This document shows positions 6,556 to 13,767 of a stretch of DNA of 24,584 bases, piece by piece. The notes under the pieces are model-generated. The model made no database searches. It worked only from the letters and a program-made list of their open reading frames with translations, and had not been told where the DNA came from. The first letter of the stretch is position 1. Each line of letters starts with the position of its first letter. A program made the position numbers and the translations under genes. Origin of the DNA: DAITQM01 sp039794245 (GTDB taxonomy: Bacteria > Pseudomonadota > Gammaproteobacteria > Xanthomonadales > Wenzhouxiangellaceae); NCBI GenBank assembly GCA_039794245.1, contig JBDIVS010000030.1:1-24584 (forward strand), given 5' to 3'.

Positions 6556-9500
6556 TCAATTCCCCCGGCACCACAGGCGGGCATTGTCGAACATTGTCCG
6601 CCACGGCGAGCGCCCGGTCCAGTCCCCGGGCGCCCATGAAAAGTTTTCCGGGCGCTGCATGCGCTCCGGGTGCGGCATCAGCAGTGTGATTCGCCCGTCC
6701 TCGTTGCAAACACCGGTCACCCCGCCCGGCGAGCCGTTGGGATTGGCCGGGTAACGCACCGCCGGCGTGCCGTCGCCTTCGACATAGCGCAGGCAGACCC
6801 CGGGCGGCGGGCCACAGGGCGGGAATTCGGCGCGCCCTTCGCCATGCGCCACCACGACCGGCAGCCGCGAGCCGGCCATGCCGGCGAAAAACAACGACGG
6901 CGACGGGACGATCTCGACCAGGCTCAAGCGCGCCTCGAACTGCTCGGAACGGTTGCGGTGAAAACGCGGCCAGTGCCGGGTGCCGGGGATCAATTCGGCC
7001 AGTTCGGCCAGCATCTGGCAGCCGTTGCAAACGCCGAGCGCGAAGCGGTCGGCGGCGGCGAAAAACGCAGCGAACATTCCGCGCAGACGTTCGTCGTAGA
7101 GGATCGACTGCGCCCAGCCGCGGCCGGCGCCGAGCACATCGCCGTACGAAAATCCGCCGCAGGCGACCAGCCCTTGAAACTCATCCAGCCGTCGGCGGCC
7201 GGCGCGCAGGTCGTTCATATGAACATCGACCGCGGTAAACCCGGCCAGCATGAACGCTGCGGCCATTTCGAGGTGGCCGTTGACGCCCTGCTCGCGCAGG
7301 ATCGCCACTTTGGGCCGGGCGCCAGTCACCACTTGTGGTGCGGCGGGTTCGAAGGTCAGATGCGGCACCAGCCCGGGTTCGCCGGGGTCTTCGATCCGGG
7401 CGTATTCCTCGGCCACCGATTCGGGGTCGTCGCGCAGCGTGGCGAGGCGGCGGCTGGTCTCGCTCCACAGGCGTTGCAGGCGGCTGAGCGGCGCGCGGTA
7501 TAAGGTCTTGCCGTCGTGGACGATGGCGAAATCGCCGCCGCGCTCGATGGTTGCGATCCGCGCCGCCTGCCCGGCCAGGCCGTGCGTCGCGAGGGCGTTT
7601 TGAAACGCCTCGCGGTCACGAGAAGCGATCTGTACCACCGCCCCGAGCTCCTCGTTGAACAGCCAAGGCAGCGGCGACTCGCCGGCGGGAATCTCGAGGA
7701 CGATCCCGGCGCGCGCCGTAAAGGCCATTTCGAGCACGGTGGTCAACACGCCGCCGTCGGCCCGGTCGTGATAAGCCATCAGCAGACGGCGCAAGTCCGG
7801 ATCCTGCAGGGTCGTGAAAAAACGGCGCAGGCAGTCCGGATCGTCGATATCGGGCACCGCGCCGCCGATCTTTCCCCACACCTGGGCCAGCGCCGACAGC
7901 CCAAGGCGGCGGCGGCCGCCCGGTTCGATCAGCCACAACTCGCCGGGTTCGTCGAGGCGCAATTCGGGGGTCAGCGTTGCGGCCGCGTCGAGCACCGGAG
8001 CGAAGGCGCTGACCGCCAGCGACACCGGCGCCAGGCTGTGCCGGGGCTCGTCATTCTGCCGCCAGCGCACCTGCATCGACAGCGAATCCTTGCCGACCGG
8101 AATGGCCAGGCCGAGGGCTGGGCAGAGGTCCAGTGCCACGGCGCGCACCGTGTCGTACAGGTCGGCATCGACACCGGGTTCGCCGGCAGCGGCCATCCAG
8201 TTGGCGGACAGTTTGACGCGGCCGAGATCCTCGATCCGCGCCGCGGCAAGATTGGTCAGGGCCTCGCCGACCGCCATCCGGCCGGCGGCCGGGGCATCGA
8301 GCACGGCGAGCGGGGTGCGCTCGCCGAGCGCCATCGCCTCGCCGGCCGGCCCGGTGAAATCGCGCAACGTCACCGCGACATCGGCCACCGGCACCTGCCA
8401 GCGGCCGACCATCTGGTCGCGCGCCACCAGGCCGCCGATCGAACGGTCGGCGATGGTCACCAGGAACTGTTTCGAACCGACGGCCGGCAATCTGAGCACC
8501 CGCTCGATCGATTCGGCGAGCGGCAGAGCCGCGAAGTCCGGTTCGGGCGCCGGGTGCGGCCGGCGGAGCGCTTCGCGCTTTTGCTCCGGCCGGCCGCCGA
8601 CGACAAAATCGAGATCGAGATCGACGACCGTGGTGCGGCCGCCGGCGGTTGTTGTGTGACTGTCCTCGTTTGCACGGCCGCCGGCGGTTGTTCCATGACT
8701 GTCCTGATCCGGGCCCGTTTCATGACTGTCCCGATCCGGGGTCACATGACTGTCCTGATCCGGGGCTGTTGGGTGACTGTCCCGATGACACTCGGCGGGG
8801 CCGGCTGCGGTCTGCGCGGTGGTCACCACCAGGCGGCCGCCGGCGGTGGTCTGGCCGACGATCGCCAGCGGGCAGTTTTCGCAGCGGCAGACGGCCTTGA
8901 ACCATTCGAGATCCCGGTCGGCGATGGCCAGCACGTAGCGCTCCTGGGCTTCGTTACACCACAGTTCCATCGGCGACAGCGCCGGATCGGCACGCGGCAC
9001 GGCATCGAGATCGATGAGGCCGCCTGTGCCGCCGGCGTGGAGCAATTCGGGAATGGCATTGGCCAGGCCGCCGGCACCGACATCGTGGATCGACAGGATC
9101 GGGTTTTCGGCGCCGCGCGCCAGGCACGATTCGATGACCTGCTGGCAGCGGCGCTGCATTTCCGGGTTATCGCGCTGCACCGAGGCGTAATCGAGTTCGC
9201 TGCTGCCGGTGCCGCTTCTGGCCGACGACGCCGCGCCGCCGCCGAGCCCGATCAGCATCGCCGGGCCGCCGATCACCGCGATCATCACCCCCGGCGCCAG
9301 CGGTTTTTTCTCCACCTGCTCGGGCGTGATGTTGCCAAAGCCGCCGGCCAGCATGATCGGTTTGTGATAGCTCCACCAGCGCCCGTCGTGGTGCACGCTC
9401 AACGTCCGGAAACAACCGGCCAGCGCGGCGCGGCCGAATTCGTTGTTATAAGCCGCAGCGCCGAGCGGCCCGGCGGTCATGATCTCGAGTGCACTCGCCA

Positions 9501-10560
9501 GTTCCGGCGGCCCGCCGTCATTCGGGTCTTCCCACGGCAGCCGCGCCCCCGGCAGCGCAAGATCGGCCACCCAGAAGCCGCTGAACGCGGCTTTCGTCCG
9601 GGCGCCGCGGCCGGTCGCTGCCTCGTCGCGGATCTCGCCGCCGGAACCGGTCGCGGCGCCGGGGAACGGCGCGATGGCGGTCGGATGGTTGTGCGTCTCG
9701 GCCTTGATCTGAAGATGCAGATCGCCCGTCTGCCAGCGATAGTCGCCGCCCTCGCCGGCGATCAGCATCTCGCCCGCGCCGCCTTCGATCACCGCCGCAT
9801 TGTCGGCATACGCCACCAGCACGTGCTCCGGATGCCGGCGATGCGTCTCGCGGATCATCTCGAACAAGCCCATGGGCTGGCCGTCGCCGTCAATGGACCA
9901 CGCGCTGCGGAAAATCTTGTGCCGGCAGTGCTCGGAGTTGGCCTGCGCGTACATCATCAATTCGGCGTCGGTCGGAGGCCGGCCGAGCGCGGTATAGAAC
10001 GTGGCGAGTTCCTCGATCTCGTGCCGGTCGAGGGCCAGGCCCATCTCGCGGTCGAGCGCCGCCAGCGTCGCCACCGGATCGGCACCGAGCGGCAGATAGC
10101 GCAATGTCCGGGGCGGACCAGGGGCCAGCGTCGCGATCGCCTCGGTCGGCGAAGCGAGCAGGCACTGGGTCATCCGGTCGTAGAGCCCAGCCGCGCTGGC
10201 ACCGTGCAGCGCAGCAGCCGGCGTCACCTGATAGACAATGCCGCGTTCGACCCGCTCGATGCCGGCCAGACCGCAGTGGCGGAGGATCTCGCCTGCCTTG
10301 CTCGACCACGGCGAGATCGTCCCCGGCCGCGGCATCACCCAACGCCGCGCCGCATCCGCCGCGGGCGGCGTGACGATCGTCGCCTCGAACAGGGTTTCCA
10401 GACGCTGCCGCGCAGCGGCATCGGGGAGCGGGTCGAAACGCGCGAGATAAAAGTAATCCGCGCGCAACGCCTCGACTGCGGCGCCCGAGGCGCCGAGCCG
10501 CGCGGCCAGCGCCGCGAGTCGAAAAGGCGAAAACGCCGGCCGGCCGGCCAGATAGATCAT
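6556..10560 (-). CDS. purL: Phosphoribosylformylglycinamidine synthase (single-chain PurL)
   Basis: Large-type FGAM synthase (about 1,334 residues; E. coli 1,295) converting FGAR, glutamine and ATP to FGAM in purine synthesis. The N-terminal PurS-like part is followed by MMYAQANSEHCRHKIF, KAETHNHPTAIAPFPGAATG, GGEIRDEAATGRGA, HDVGAGGLANAIPEL, LSANWMAAAGEPG, IPVGKDSLSM and AYHDRADGG. The C-terminal glutaminase domain has the nucleophile in GVCNGCQM (Cys near 1178) and PHPER (His near 1297). About 60 extra residues (roughly 580-642) form a repetitive Asp-Ser-His/TTAGGR insertion described separately. The start ATG at 10560 gives MIYLAGRPAFSPFR, matching the family N-terminus; an in-frame GTG at 10572 is the alternative. 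Divergent from rlmJ. Confidence 0.97.
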   Translation of the reverse strand: MIYLAGRPAFSPFRLAALAARLGASGAAVEALRADYFYLARFDPLPDAAARQRLETLFEATIVTPPAADAARRWVMPRPGTISPWSSKAGEILRHCGLAGIERVERGIVYQVTPAAALHGASAAGLYDRMTQCLLASPTEAIATLAPGPPRTLRYLPLGADPVATLAALDREMGLALDRHEIEELATFYTALGRPPTDAELMMYAQANSEHCRHKIFRSAWSIDGDGQPMGLFEMIRETHRRHPEHVLVAYADNAAVIEGGAGEMLIAGEGGDYRWQTGDLHLQIKAETHNHPTAIAPFPGAATGSGGEIRDEAATGRGARTKAAFSGFWVADLALPGARLPWEDPNDGGPPELASALEIMTAGPLGAAAYNNEFGRAALAGCFRTLSVHHDGRWWSYHKPIMLAGGFGNITPEQVEKKPLAPGVMIAVIGGPAMLIGLGGGAASSARSGTGSSELDYASVQRDNPEMQRRCQQVIESCLARGAENPILSIHDVGAGGLANAIPELLHAGGTGGLIDLDAVPRADPALSPMELWCNEAQERYVLAIADRDLEWFKAVCRCENCPLAIVGQTTAGGRLVVTTAQTAAGPAECHRDSHPTAPDQDSHVTPDRDSHETGPDQDSHGTTAGGRANEDSHTTTAGGRTTVVDLDLDFVVGGRPEQKREALRRPHPAPEPDFAALPLAESIERVLRLPAVGSKQFLVTIADRSIGGLVARDQMVGRWQVPVADVAVTLRDFTGPAGEAMALGERTPLAVLDAPAAGRMAVGEALTNLAAARIEDLGRVKLSANWMAAAGEPGVDADLYDTVRAVALDLCPALGLAIPVGKDSLSMQVRWRQNDEPRHSLAPVSLAVSAFAPVLDAAATLTPELRLDEPGELWLIEPGGRRRLGLSALAQVWGKIGGAVPDIDDPDCLRRFFTTLQDPDLRRLLMAYHDRADGGVLTTVLEMAFTARAGIVLEIPAGESPLPWLFNEELGAVVQIASRDREAFQNALATHGLAGQAARIATIERGGDFAIVHDGKTLYRAPLSRLQRLWSETSRRLATLRDDPESVAEEYARIEDPGEPGLVPHLTFEPAAPQVVTGARPKVAILREQGVNGHLEMAAAFMLAGFTAVDVHMNDLRAGRRRLDEFQGLVACGGFSYGDVLGAGRGWAQSILYDERLRGMFAAFFAAADRFALGVCNGCQMLAELAELIPGTRHWPRFHRNRSEQFEARLSLVEIVPSPSLFFAGMAGSRLPVVVAHGEGRAEFPPCGPPPGVCLRYVEGDGTPAVRYPANPNGSPGGVTGVCNEDGRITLLMPHPERMQRPENFSWAPGDWTGRSPWRTMFDNARLWCRGN
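8637..8786 (-). repeat. In-frame repeat insertion within purL
   Basis: On the plus strand CATGACTGTCCTGATCCGGG or a close variant recurs at 8694, 8721 and 8745, with partial matches at 8656 and 8774. GGCCGCCGGCGGTTGTT occurs exactly at 8637 and 8676 (39-bp period) and, diverged, at 8835. In the PurL frame this gives five Asp-Ser-His motifs and three TTAGGR motifs. The TTAGGR nearest the N-terminus continues into conserved PurL sequence and is presumably the original. The frame is kept throughout and conserved PurL sequence resumes at about 8610. Confidence 0.85.
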
Positions 10561-10589
10561 CGGCACATCCACGGGTCGAAATGCACGTT

Positions 10590-10618
10590 ATTATCCCACC
10601 CCCGCGGCTTCGTTTCCG
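10590..10618 (-). promoter_or_regulatory. Possible purL promoter in the purL-rlmJ divergent gap
   Basis: The 83-bp gap between the purL ATG (10560) and the rlmJ ATG (10644) holds GATAAT on the minus strand (10595-10590), a good -10 about 30 nt upstream of the purL start. The hexamer 17 nt further up is CGGAAA, a poor -35. No purine-repressor-like palindrome was recognised. No clear separate promoter for rlmJ was seen. Confidence 0.35.
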
Positions 10619-10643
10619 GCGCCCGCCACCACCGGTTCCTACC

Positions 10644-11408
10644 ATGCTGAGCTACCGCCACGGTTTTCATGCCGGCAATCCGGCCGATGTGTTCAAGCAC
10701 ACGCGGCTGATCGCCCTGGCCCGCGCCATGCAGCACAAGGACAAAGGCATTTTGTTCGTCGATACGCACGCCGGGCCTGCGCTCTATGACCTCAGCGCCC
10801 CGGCGGCACAGAAAACCCGCGAATACGAACGCGGCATCGGGCGATTGTGGGCCGAGCCGGATGCCGCGGCGACTGATTATCTTGGGCTGATAAAAAAATG
10901 GAACCCGGAAGGGGTGCTGCGCTGGTATCCGGGCTCGCCGCTCCTGCTCCGCGCCCTGCTCCGCTCACAGGACAGGCTGTGGCTTTGCGAACTGCACCCG
11001 ACGGAACAGCGATCGCTGATGGCGCGTTTCGCCGCCGACCCCCAGGTCCGTGTGCACCGCGGCGACGGTTACCGGGCACTCGCTGCGGCACTGCCGCCGC
11101 CCGGCGGCCGTGGCCTGATCTTTATCGATCCGTCCTGGGAGATCAAGGACGAGATCAAATACCTGGCTGCCGGCCTCGGCGCCGCACTCAAACGTTTCGC
11201 CCGCGGTGTCTATGCCATCTGGTACCCGCTGTTCGAGCACCGGCAGGCCGGCATCGAATCATTGCCCGCCAAACTCGGCCTGACCGGCGATCAGTGGCTA
11301 GATCTAAGACAAACGTTCACTGCCGAACAACGCCTCGGCCGAATGACCGGCTGCGGCCTGGCCCTGATCAACTGCCCGTACCGCGCCCGCCAGGCGTTGC
11401 TGTCGTAG
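10644..11408 (+). CDS. rlmJ: 23S rRNA (adenine2030-N6)-methyltransferase
   Basis: RlmJ, 254 residues, a SAM-dependent N6-adenine methyltransferase for A2030 of 23S rRNA. The family N-terminus MLSYRHGFHAGNPADVFKH is present and fixes the start at 10644, although the frame is open a little further upstream. SAM-site motif VDTHAGPALYDL is at residues 39-50, then RWYPGSPLLLRALLR and CELHP. The catalytic motif IV, normally DPPY, reads DPSW (residues 162-165). The protein is about 26 residues shorter than E. coli RlmJ (280). It ends LINCPYRARQALLS, and an interspersed repeat begins only a few bases after the stop, so the C-terminus may have been trimmed. Activity is likely but not certain. Confidence 0.93.
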   Translation: MLSYRHGFHAGNPADVFKHTRLIALARAMQHKDKGILFVDTHAGPALYDLSAPAAQKTREYERGIGRLWAEPDAAATDYLGLIKKWNPEGVLRWYPGSPLLLRALLRSQDRLWLCELHPTEQRSLMARFAADPQVRVHRGDGYRALAAALPPPGGRGLIFIDPSWEIKDEIKYLAAGLGAALKRFARGVYAIWYPLFEHRQAGIESLPAKLGLTGDQWLDLRQTFTAEQRLGRMTGCGLALINCPYRARQALLS

Positions 11409-11411
11409 CCG

Positions 11412-11453
11412 GGTATTCCCGCCTGCCTGTGCGTGTACGCACACAGACAGGCG
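11412..11453. repeat. Palindromic intergenic repeat, copy A
   Basis: Arms CGCCTGCCTGTGCGT and ACGCACACAGACAGGCG form a long stem with a 2-nt bulge and a GT loop (11420-11453), preceded by TATTCCCGC-type sequence. It lies 12 nt after the rlmJ stop. No T-tract follows, so it is not a classical terminator, although it could shield the 3' end of the mRNA. The second copy is at 22781-22814 and differs by a base-pair-preserving double change. Confidence 0.85.
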
Positions 11454-11481
11454 TAAGCGCAAGCAATGCAGGAAGGGCGGT

Positions 11482-11559
11482 TTACTCGGACTGTCCTGTC
11501 CTCGCCCTGTCCCAACGGGCCGGCCCTGCGGCCGTTCAAATGCGTTCCAGACGCATTTT
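11482..11559. repeat. About 78-bp interspersed repeat, copy A
   Basis: About 90% identical to 23184-23260. It begins TTACTCGG, contains CTCGCCCTGTCCCAACGGGC, and has an inner perfect hairpin AAATGCGT-TCCAG-ACGCATTT. It lies in the 590-bp gene-free stretch between rlmJ and the lipoprotein gene. Short frames through it have no coding support. Confidence 0.85.
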
Positions 11560-11641
11560 GGCGCCCTCAGGCGCAAAAAGCCCGACCAAAATGCCGTCCG
11601 TGTGTGGCTTTGCAAATCCTGGCGGTCTTGGCGAAAGGCCC

Positions 11642-11742
11642 TATTTTTCACCACGAAGTCCATATAAGGACGCGAAGGTCGCGAAGGAAGGAATTTGACG
11701 AAGCGAGACCTTCGTGCGCTTCGTGTTCGTGGTGGAATCTAT
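11642..11742. repeat. Imperfect inverted repeat of CACGAAG units
   Basis: TTCACCACGAA near 11648 is answered by TTCGTGGTGGA near 11728, and the inner segments CGAAGGTC and GACCTTCG also pair, so the whole 95-bp stretch can fold. The opening 17-mer TATTTTTCACCACGAAG recurs exactly at 22925-22941, and a related 18-mer lies on the minus strand at 20946-20963. It is a mobile-type intergenic repeat. Confidence 0.75.
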
Positions 11743-11832
11743 TCTTATGAACGGCGTTGGCGAACCATTCGATCCAGGTGCAGGCCAGACCGGAATGTCG
11801 TTCGGTTGTGGGAGTCCAGTGAAATAACCTGG

Positions 11833-11876
11833 ATTCCGGATCGCGCCCGCTGTCGCGGGCGCGTCCGGAATGACAA
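11833..11876. repeat. REP-like hairpin repeat
   Basis: ATTCCGGATCGCGCCCGC (11833-11850), loop TGTC, then GCGGGCGCGTCCGGAAT (11855-11871): a 17-bp stem with one bulged base, followed by GAC. This is the CATTCC...GGAATG type of extragenic palindrome. The following 25 bases (GGGTGGCGTGGGCGTCCGGAA) resemble the 30-bp unit at 1-134. A shorter relative (ATTCCCGC-GTA-TGCGGGAAT) is at 22895-22914. Confidence 0.85.
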
Positions 11877-11912
11877 ATTGTGAGGGTGGCGTGGGCGTCC
11901 GGAAAGGCAAAA

Positions 11913-11992
11913 AAATCTTCGATTGCCGAAATCTTCGATTGCCGAAATCTTCAATTGCCGAAATGTTCAATTGTCGAAATGTTCAATTGAAA
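11913..11992. repeat. 16-bp tandem repeat
   Basis: Five 16-bp units start at 11913, 11929, 11945, 11961 and 11977. The first two are identical (AAATCTTCGATTGCCG); later units drift to TTCAATT and GTTCAATTGTCG. The array ends in a perfect palindrome AATTGAAAG-AA-CTTTCAATT (about 11985-12004) that spans the stop codon of the lipoprotein gene. Confidence 0.9.
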
Positions 11993-11998
11993 GAACTT

Positions 11999-12865
11999 TC
12001 AATTTTCGGGCGGGCTGAACCGCAGGCCGGCCTGGAACCAGTCGAGGTTGAGGCCGATCTGCGGCGACAGCGGGTCGGCCCAGGCGTAGGCGACCATCTT
12101 GCCGTTTTCTTCGTCGATCACCGCCAGGCGCAGGATTGCCGGCTGGTCGTCGCGGTAATGGTACAGACCGAGTTGCAGGCGATAACCGAGCGGTATGGCG
12201 CCGCGGTCGGTCAGGGACAAATCGCCGCCGTCGTTGGCCAGCACGTAGGATGCAGCCAGGCGCCATTGGCCATTGCGGCGCACGCCGGCCCAGCCGTTGT
12301 ATTCAAACGTCCGTTGGAACTCGAGCACCGTGGCCGCGCCGCCGGCCAGGCGGTCGGCAATCCGTAACTGCCCGGGGGCGATGACCACTTCTTTTTCCAG
12401 CCTAACCGCCGTTCCCTCACCGGCGATGGTACAGGTGCCCTGGCCGGCGAAGCCGTTTGCCGTCGGCCCGAGCGGCAATCGGCACGGCTGGGCGCCGGGG
12501 CGGTCGGCGGGACGGATGTCGAGCACAAGTCCGGTCGGCACCGGGCTCAGTTGCCACAGAAAACCACGGGCCGGGCCGTCCGCCCGGCGGCGCGTCTGGG
12601 TCAGAAGATAACCCGACGCGGCGCCGGCCGCCGGCTGCGCCGTGACGGTCAGATCGAGCAGAACCGTGTTTTTGGGATTGTCCTGATGCTGCGCGAAATT
12701 GTTCCACCGGCCGGGAAGCAACCGCGCGATCTGCGCCAGTTGCCGATTGGCGGCGGCAACCCTGGCGTCGGTCTCGCGCCGGTTCTGCTGTTCGGAAACG
12801 ACGCAGCCGGTAAGCAGCAGCGCGGCAAGCGCGAGCAGCGGCAGACGGCAGGCCGGACGTTTCAT
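11999..12865 (-). CDS. Predicted lipoprotein, function unknown (CpeT/CpcT-like pattern possible)
   Basis: A 288-residue protein with a lipoprotein signal peptide: basic N-region (MKRPACR), hydrophobic core and lipobox LLTGC with the modified Cys at residue 21. After a short linker comes IARLLPGRWNNFAQHQDNP, and later CTIAGEG, RLEKEVVIAPGQLRIADR, FEYNGWAGVRRNGQWRL and AIPLGYRLQLGLYHYRDD. The layout (GxWxNxAQ near the start, a Cys, then EVxIxPxxLRIxDR) recalls the CpeT/CpcT fold, but this is a weak impression. The start ATG at 12865 overlaps the M23 gene stop (ATGA), so it is last in the mltD-M23-lipoprotein unit. Its stop lies in a palindrome at the edge of a tandem repeat. Confidence 0.8.
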   Translation of the reverse strand: MKRPACRLPLLALAALLLTGCVVSEQQNRRETDARVAAANRQLAQIARLLPGRWNNFAQHQDNPKNTVLLDLTVTAQPAAGAASGYLLTQTRRRADGPARGFLWQLSPVPTGLVLDIRPADRPGAQPCRLPLGPTANGFAGQGTCTIAGEGTAVRLEKEVVIAPGQLRIADRLAGGAATVLEFQRTFEYNGWAGVRRNGQWRLAASYVLANDGGDLSLTDRGAIPLGYRLQLGLYHYRDDQPAILRLAVIDEENGKMVAYAWADPLSPQIGLNLDWFQAGLRFSPPEN

Positions 12866-13758
12866 TCTTCCGCGGTTGCGACGACGCGGGCCGGCGGCAG
12901 CGCCCCGGCGGCGAACAAGCTGGCGGGATCGACCCGCCGCCCGCGCCAGTTCATCCGCCAGTCGAGATGCGGGCCGTTGGCCCGGCCGCCGGCCCCGATC
13001 AGGCCGATCGTCTGGCCTTGATTGACCCACTCGCCGGCGGTGACCCGCACCCGGCTGAGATGCATCAATGTGGAGGTCAGGCCGTGGCCGTGATCGATGA
13101 TCACCGTACCGCCGGAAAAATACAGGTCGGGTTCGGCCAGCGTGACCAGCCCGGCGGCCGGGGCAAAGGCAACGTCGCCGACCGGAGCCGCGATATCGAC
13201 ACCGTAATGCGGCCGGGCCGGCACGCCGTTGTAAACGCGCTGGCTGCCGTATTCGCCGCTCAGCCGGCCGGCCGCCGGCCAGATGAAACCCGCGGCCCAG
13301 TCAGCGCGGGCGTCCATCCTTTGCCGCGCCGCCGCGACCAGCGCCGCTTCGCGGCGGATCCGCTCCTGGACTTCGGGTGGTGGCGTCACGGTCTCCGGCG
13401 GCACACCATCGACATGATCCGTGCGATATTGCCGCTCCAGGACTTGCAGCGACTGTTCGAACCGGCGGCCGCCGGGCAAGGTGACGATCAGCGTCTCGGC
13501 TGCGCCCGCATCGCGATCGAAGCCGAGCAGAAAACGGCCATCGGCGGTCACCGGCAGGATCTGGCCGGCGAAATCGACCCGACTGCCCGGCGGCACCTGG
13601 CCGAGCAGCAGTGCGCCTTGTTCGGCCTGGCGGTTGAAGTGCAGTTCATCGGCCGGTTCGGCTGCGGCAAGCGCGGCGCTAAGCAGCACGGCAAACAGTC
13701 CCCACCCGGCCGGCCGGCGGCCCGGCGGGGCACTCAGGTTCTTCTGCCGGCGTTCCAT
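12862..13758 (-). CDS. M23 family (LytM domain) murein endopeptidase-like protein
   Basis: A 298-residue exported protein with a hydrophobic N-terminal segment (about 18-33), a middle domain beginning LHFNRQAEQGALLLGQVPPGS, and a C-terminal LytM domain (about 155-285). The LytM domain carries HYGVD (His184, Asp188), IDHGHG (223/225) and LMHLSRV (His233). The last motif, usually HxH, reads HLDWRM (His264, Asp266), so the final zinc-ligand His is Asp. GEYGSQRVYNGVPARPHYGVD is otherwise typical. It could be an active subtype or a catalytically weakened regulator of amidases. It starts 9 nt after mltD without an obvious ribosome-binding site, suggesting coupled translation. Confidence 0.9.
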   Translation of the reverse strand: MERRQKNLSAPPGRRPAGWGLFAVLLSAALAAAEPADELHFNRQAEQGALLLGQVPPGSRVDFAGQILPVTADGRFLLGFDRDAGAAETLIVTLPGGRRFEQSLQVLERQYRTDHVDGVPPETVTPPPEVQERIRREAALVAAARQRMDARADWAAGFIWPAAGRLSGEYGSQRVYNGVPARPHYGVDIAAPVGDVAFAPAAGLVTLAEPDLYFSGGTVIIDHGHGLTSTLMHLSRVRVTAGEWVNQGQTIGLIGAGGRANGPHLDWRMNWRGRRVDPASLFAAGALPPARVVATAEE

Positions 13759-13767
13759 AAACCGGGG

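Noticed and set aside
7516..10650. Very long open frame on the plus strand opposite purL
   Set aside because: It is the antisense shadow of a certain PurL gene in high-GC DNA; its composition is Arg/Gly/His-rich with no recognisable domain.
11420..11453. Rho-independent terminator for rlmJ
   Set aside because: Strong hairpin without a T-run, and the same structure recurs at 22781 away from a plus-strand gene end.
11304..11663. Minus-strand frame through the rlmJ downstream repeats
   Set aside because: It translates the 78-bp repeat and antisense rlmJ; similar spurious frames arise at the second repeat copy.
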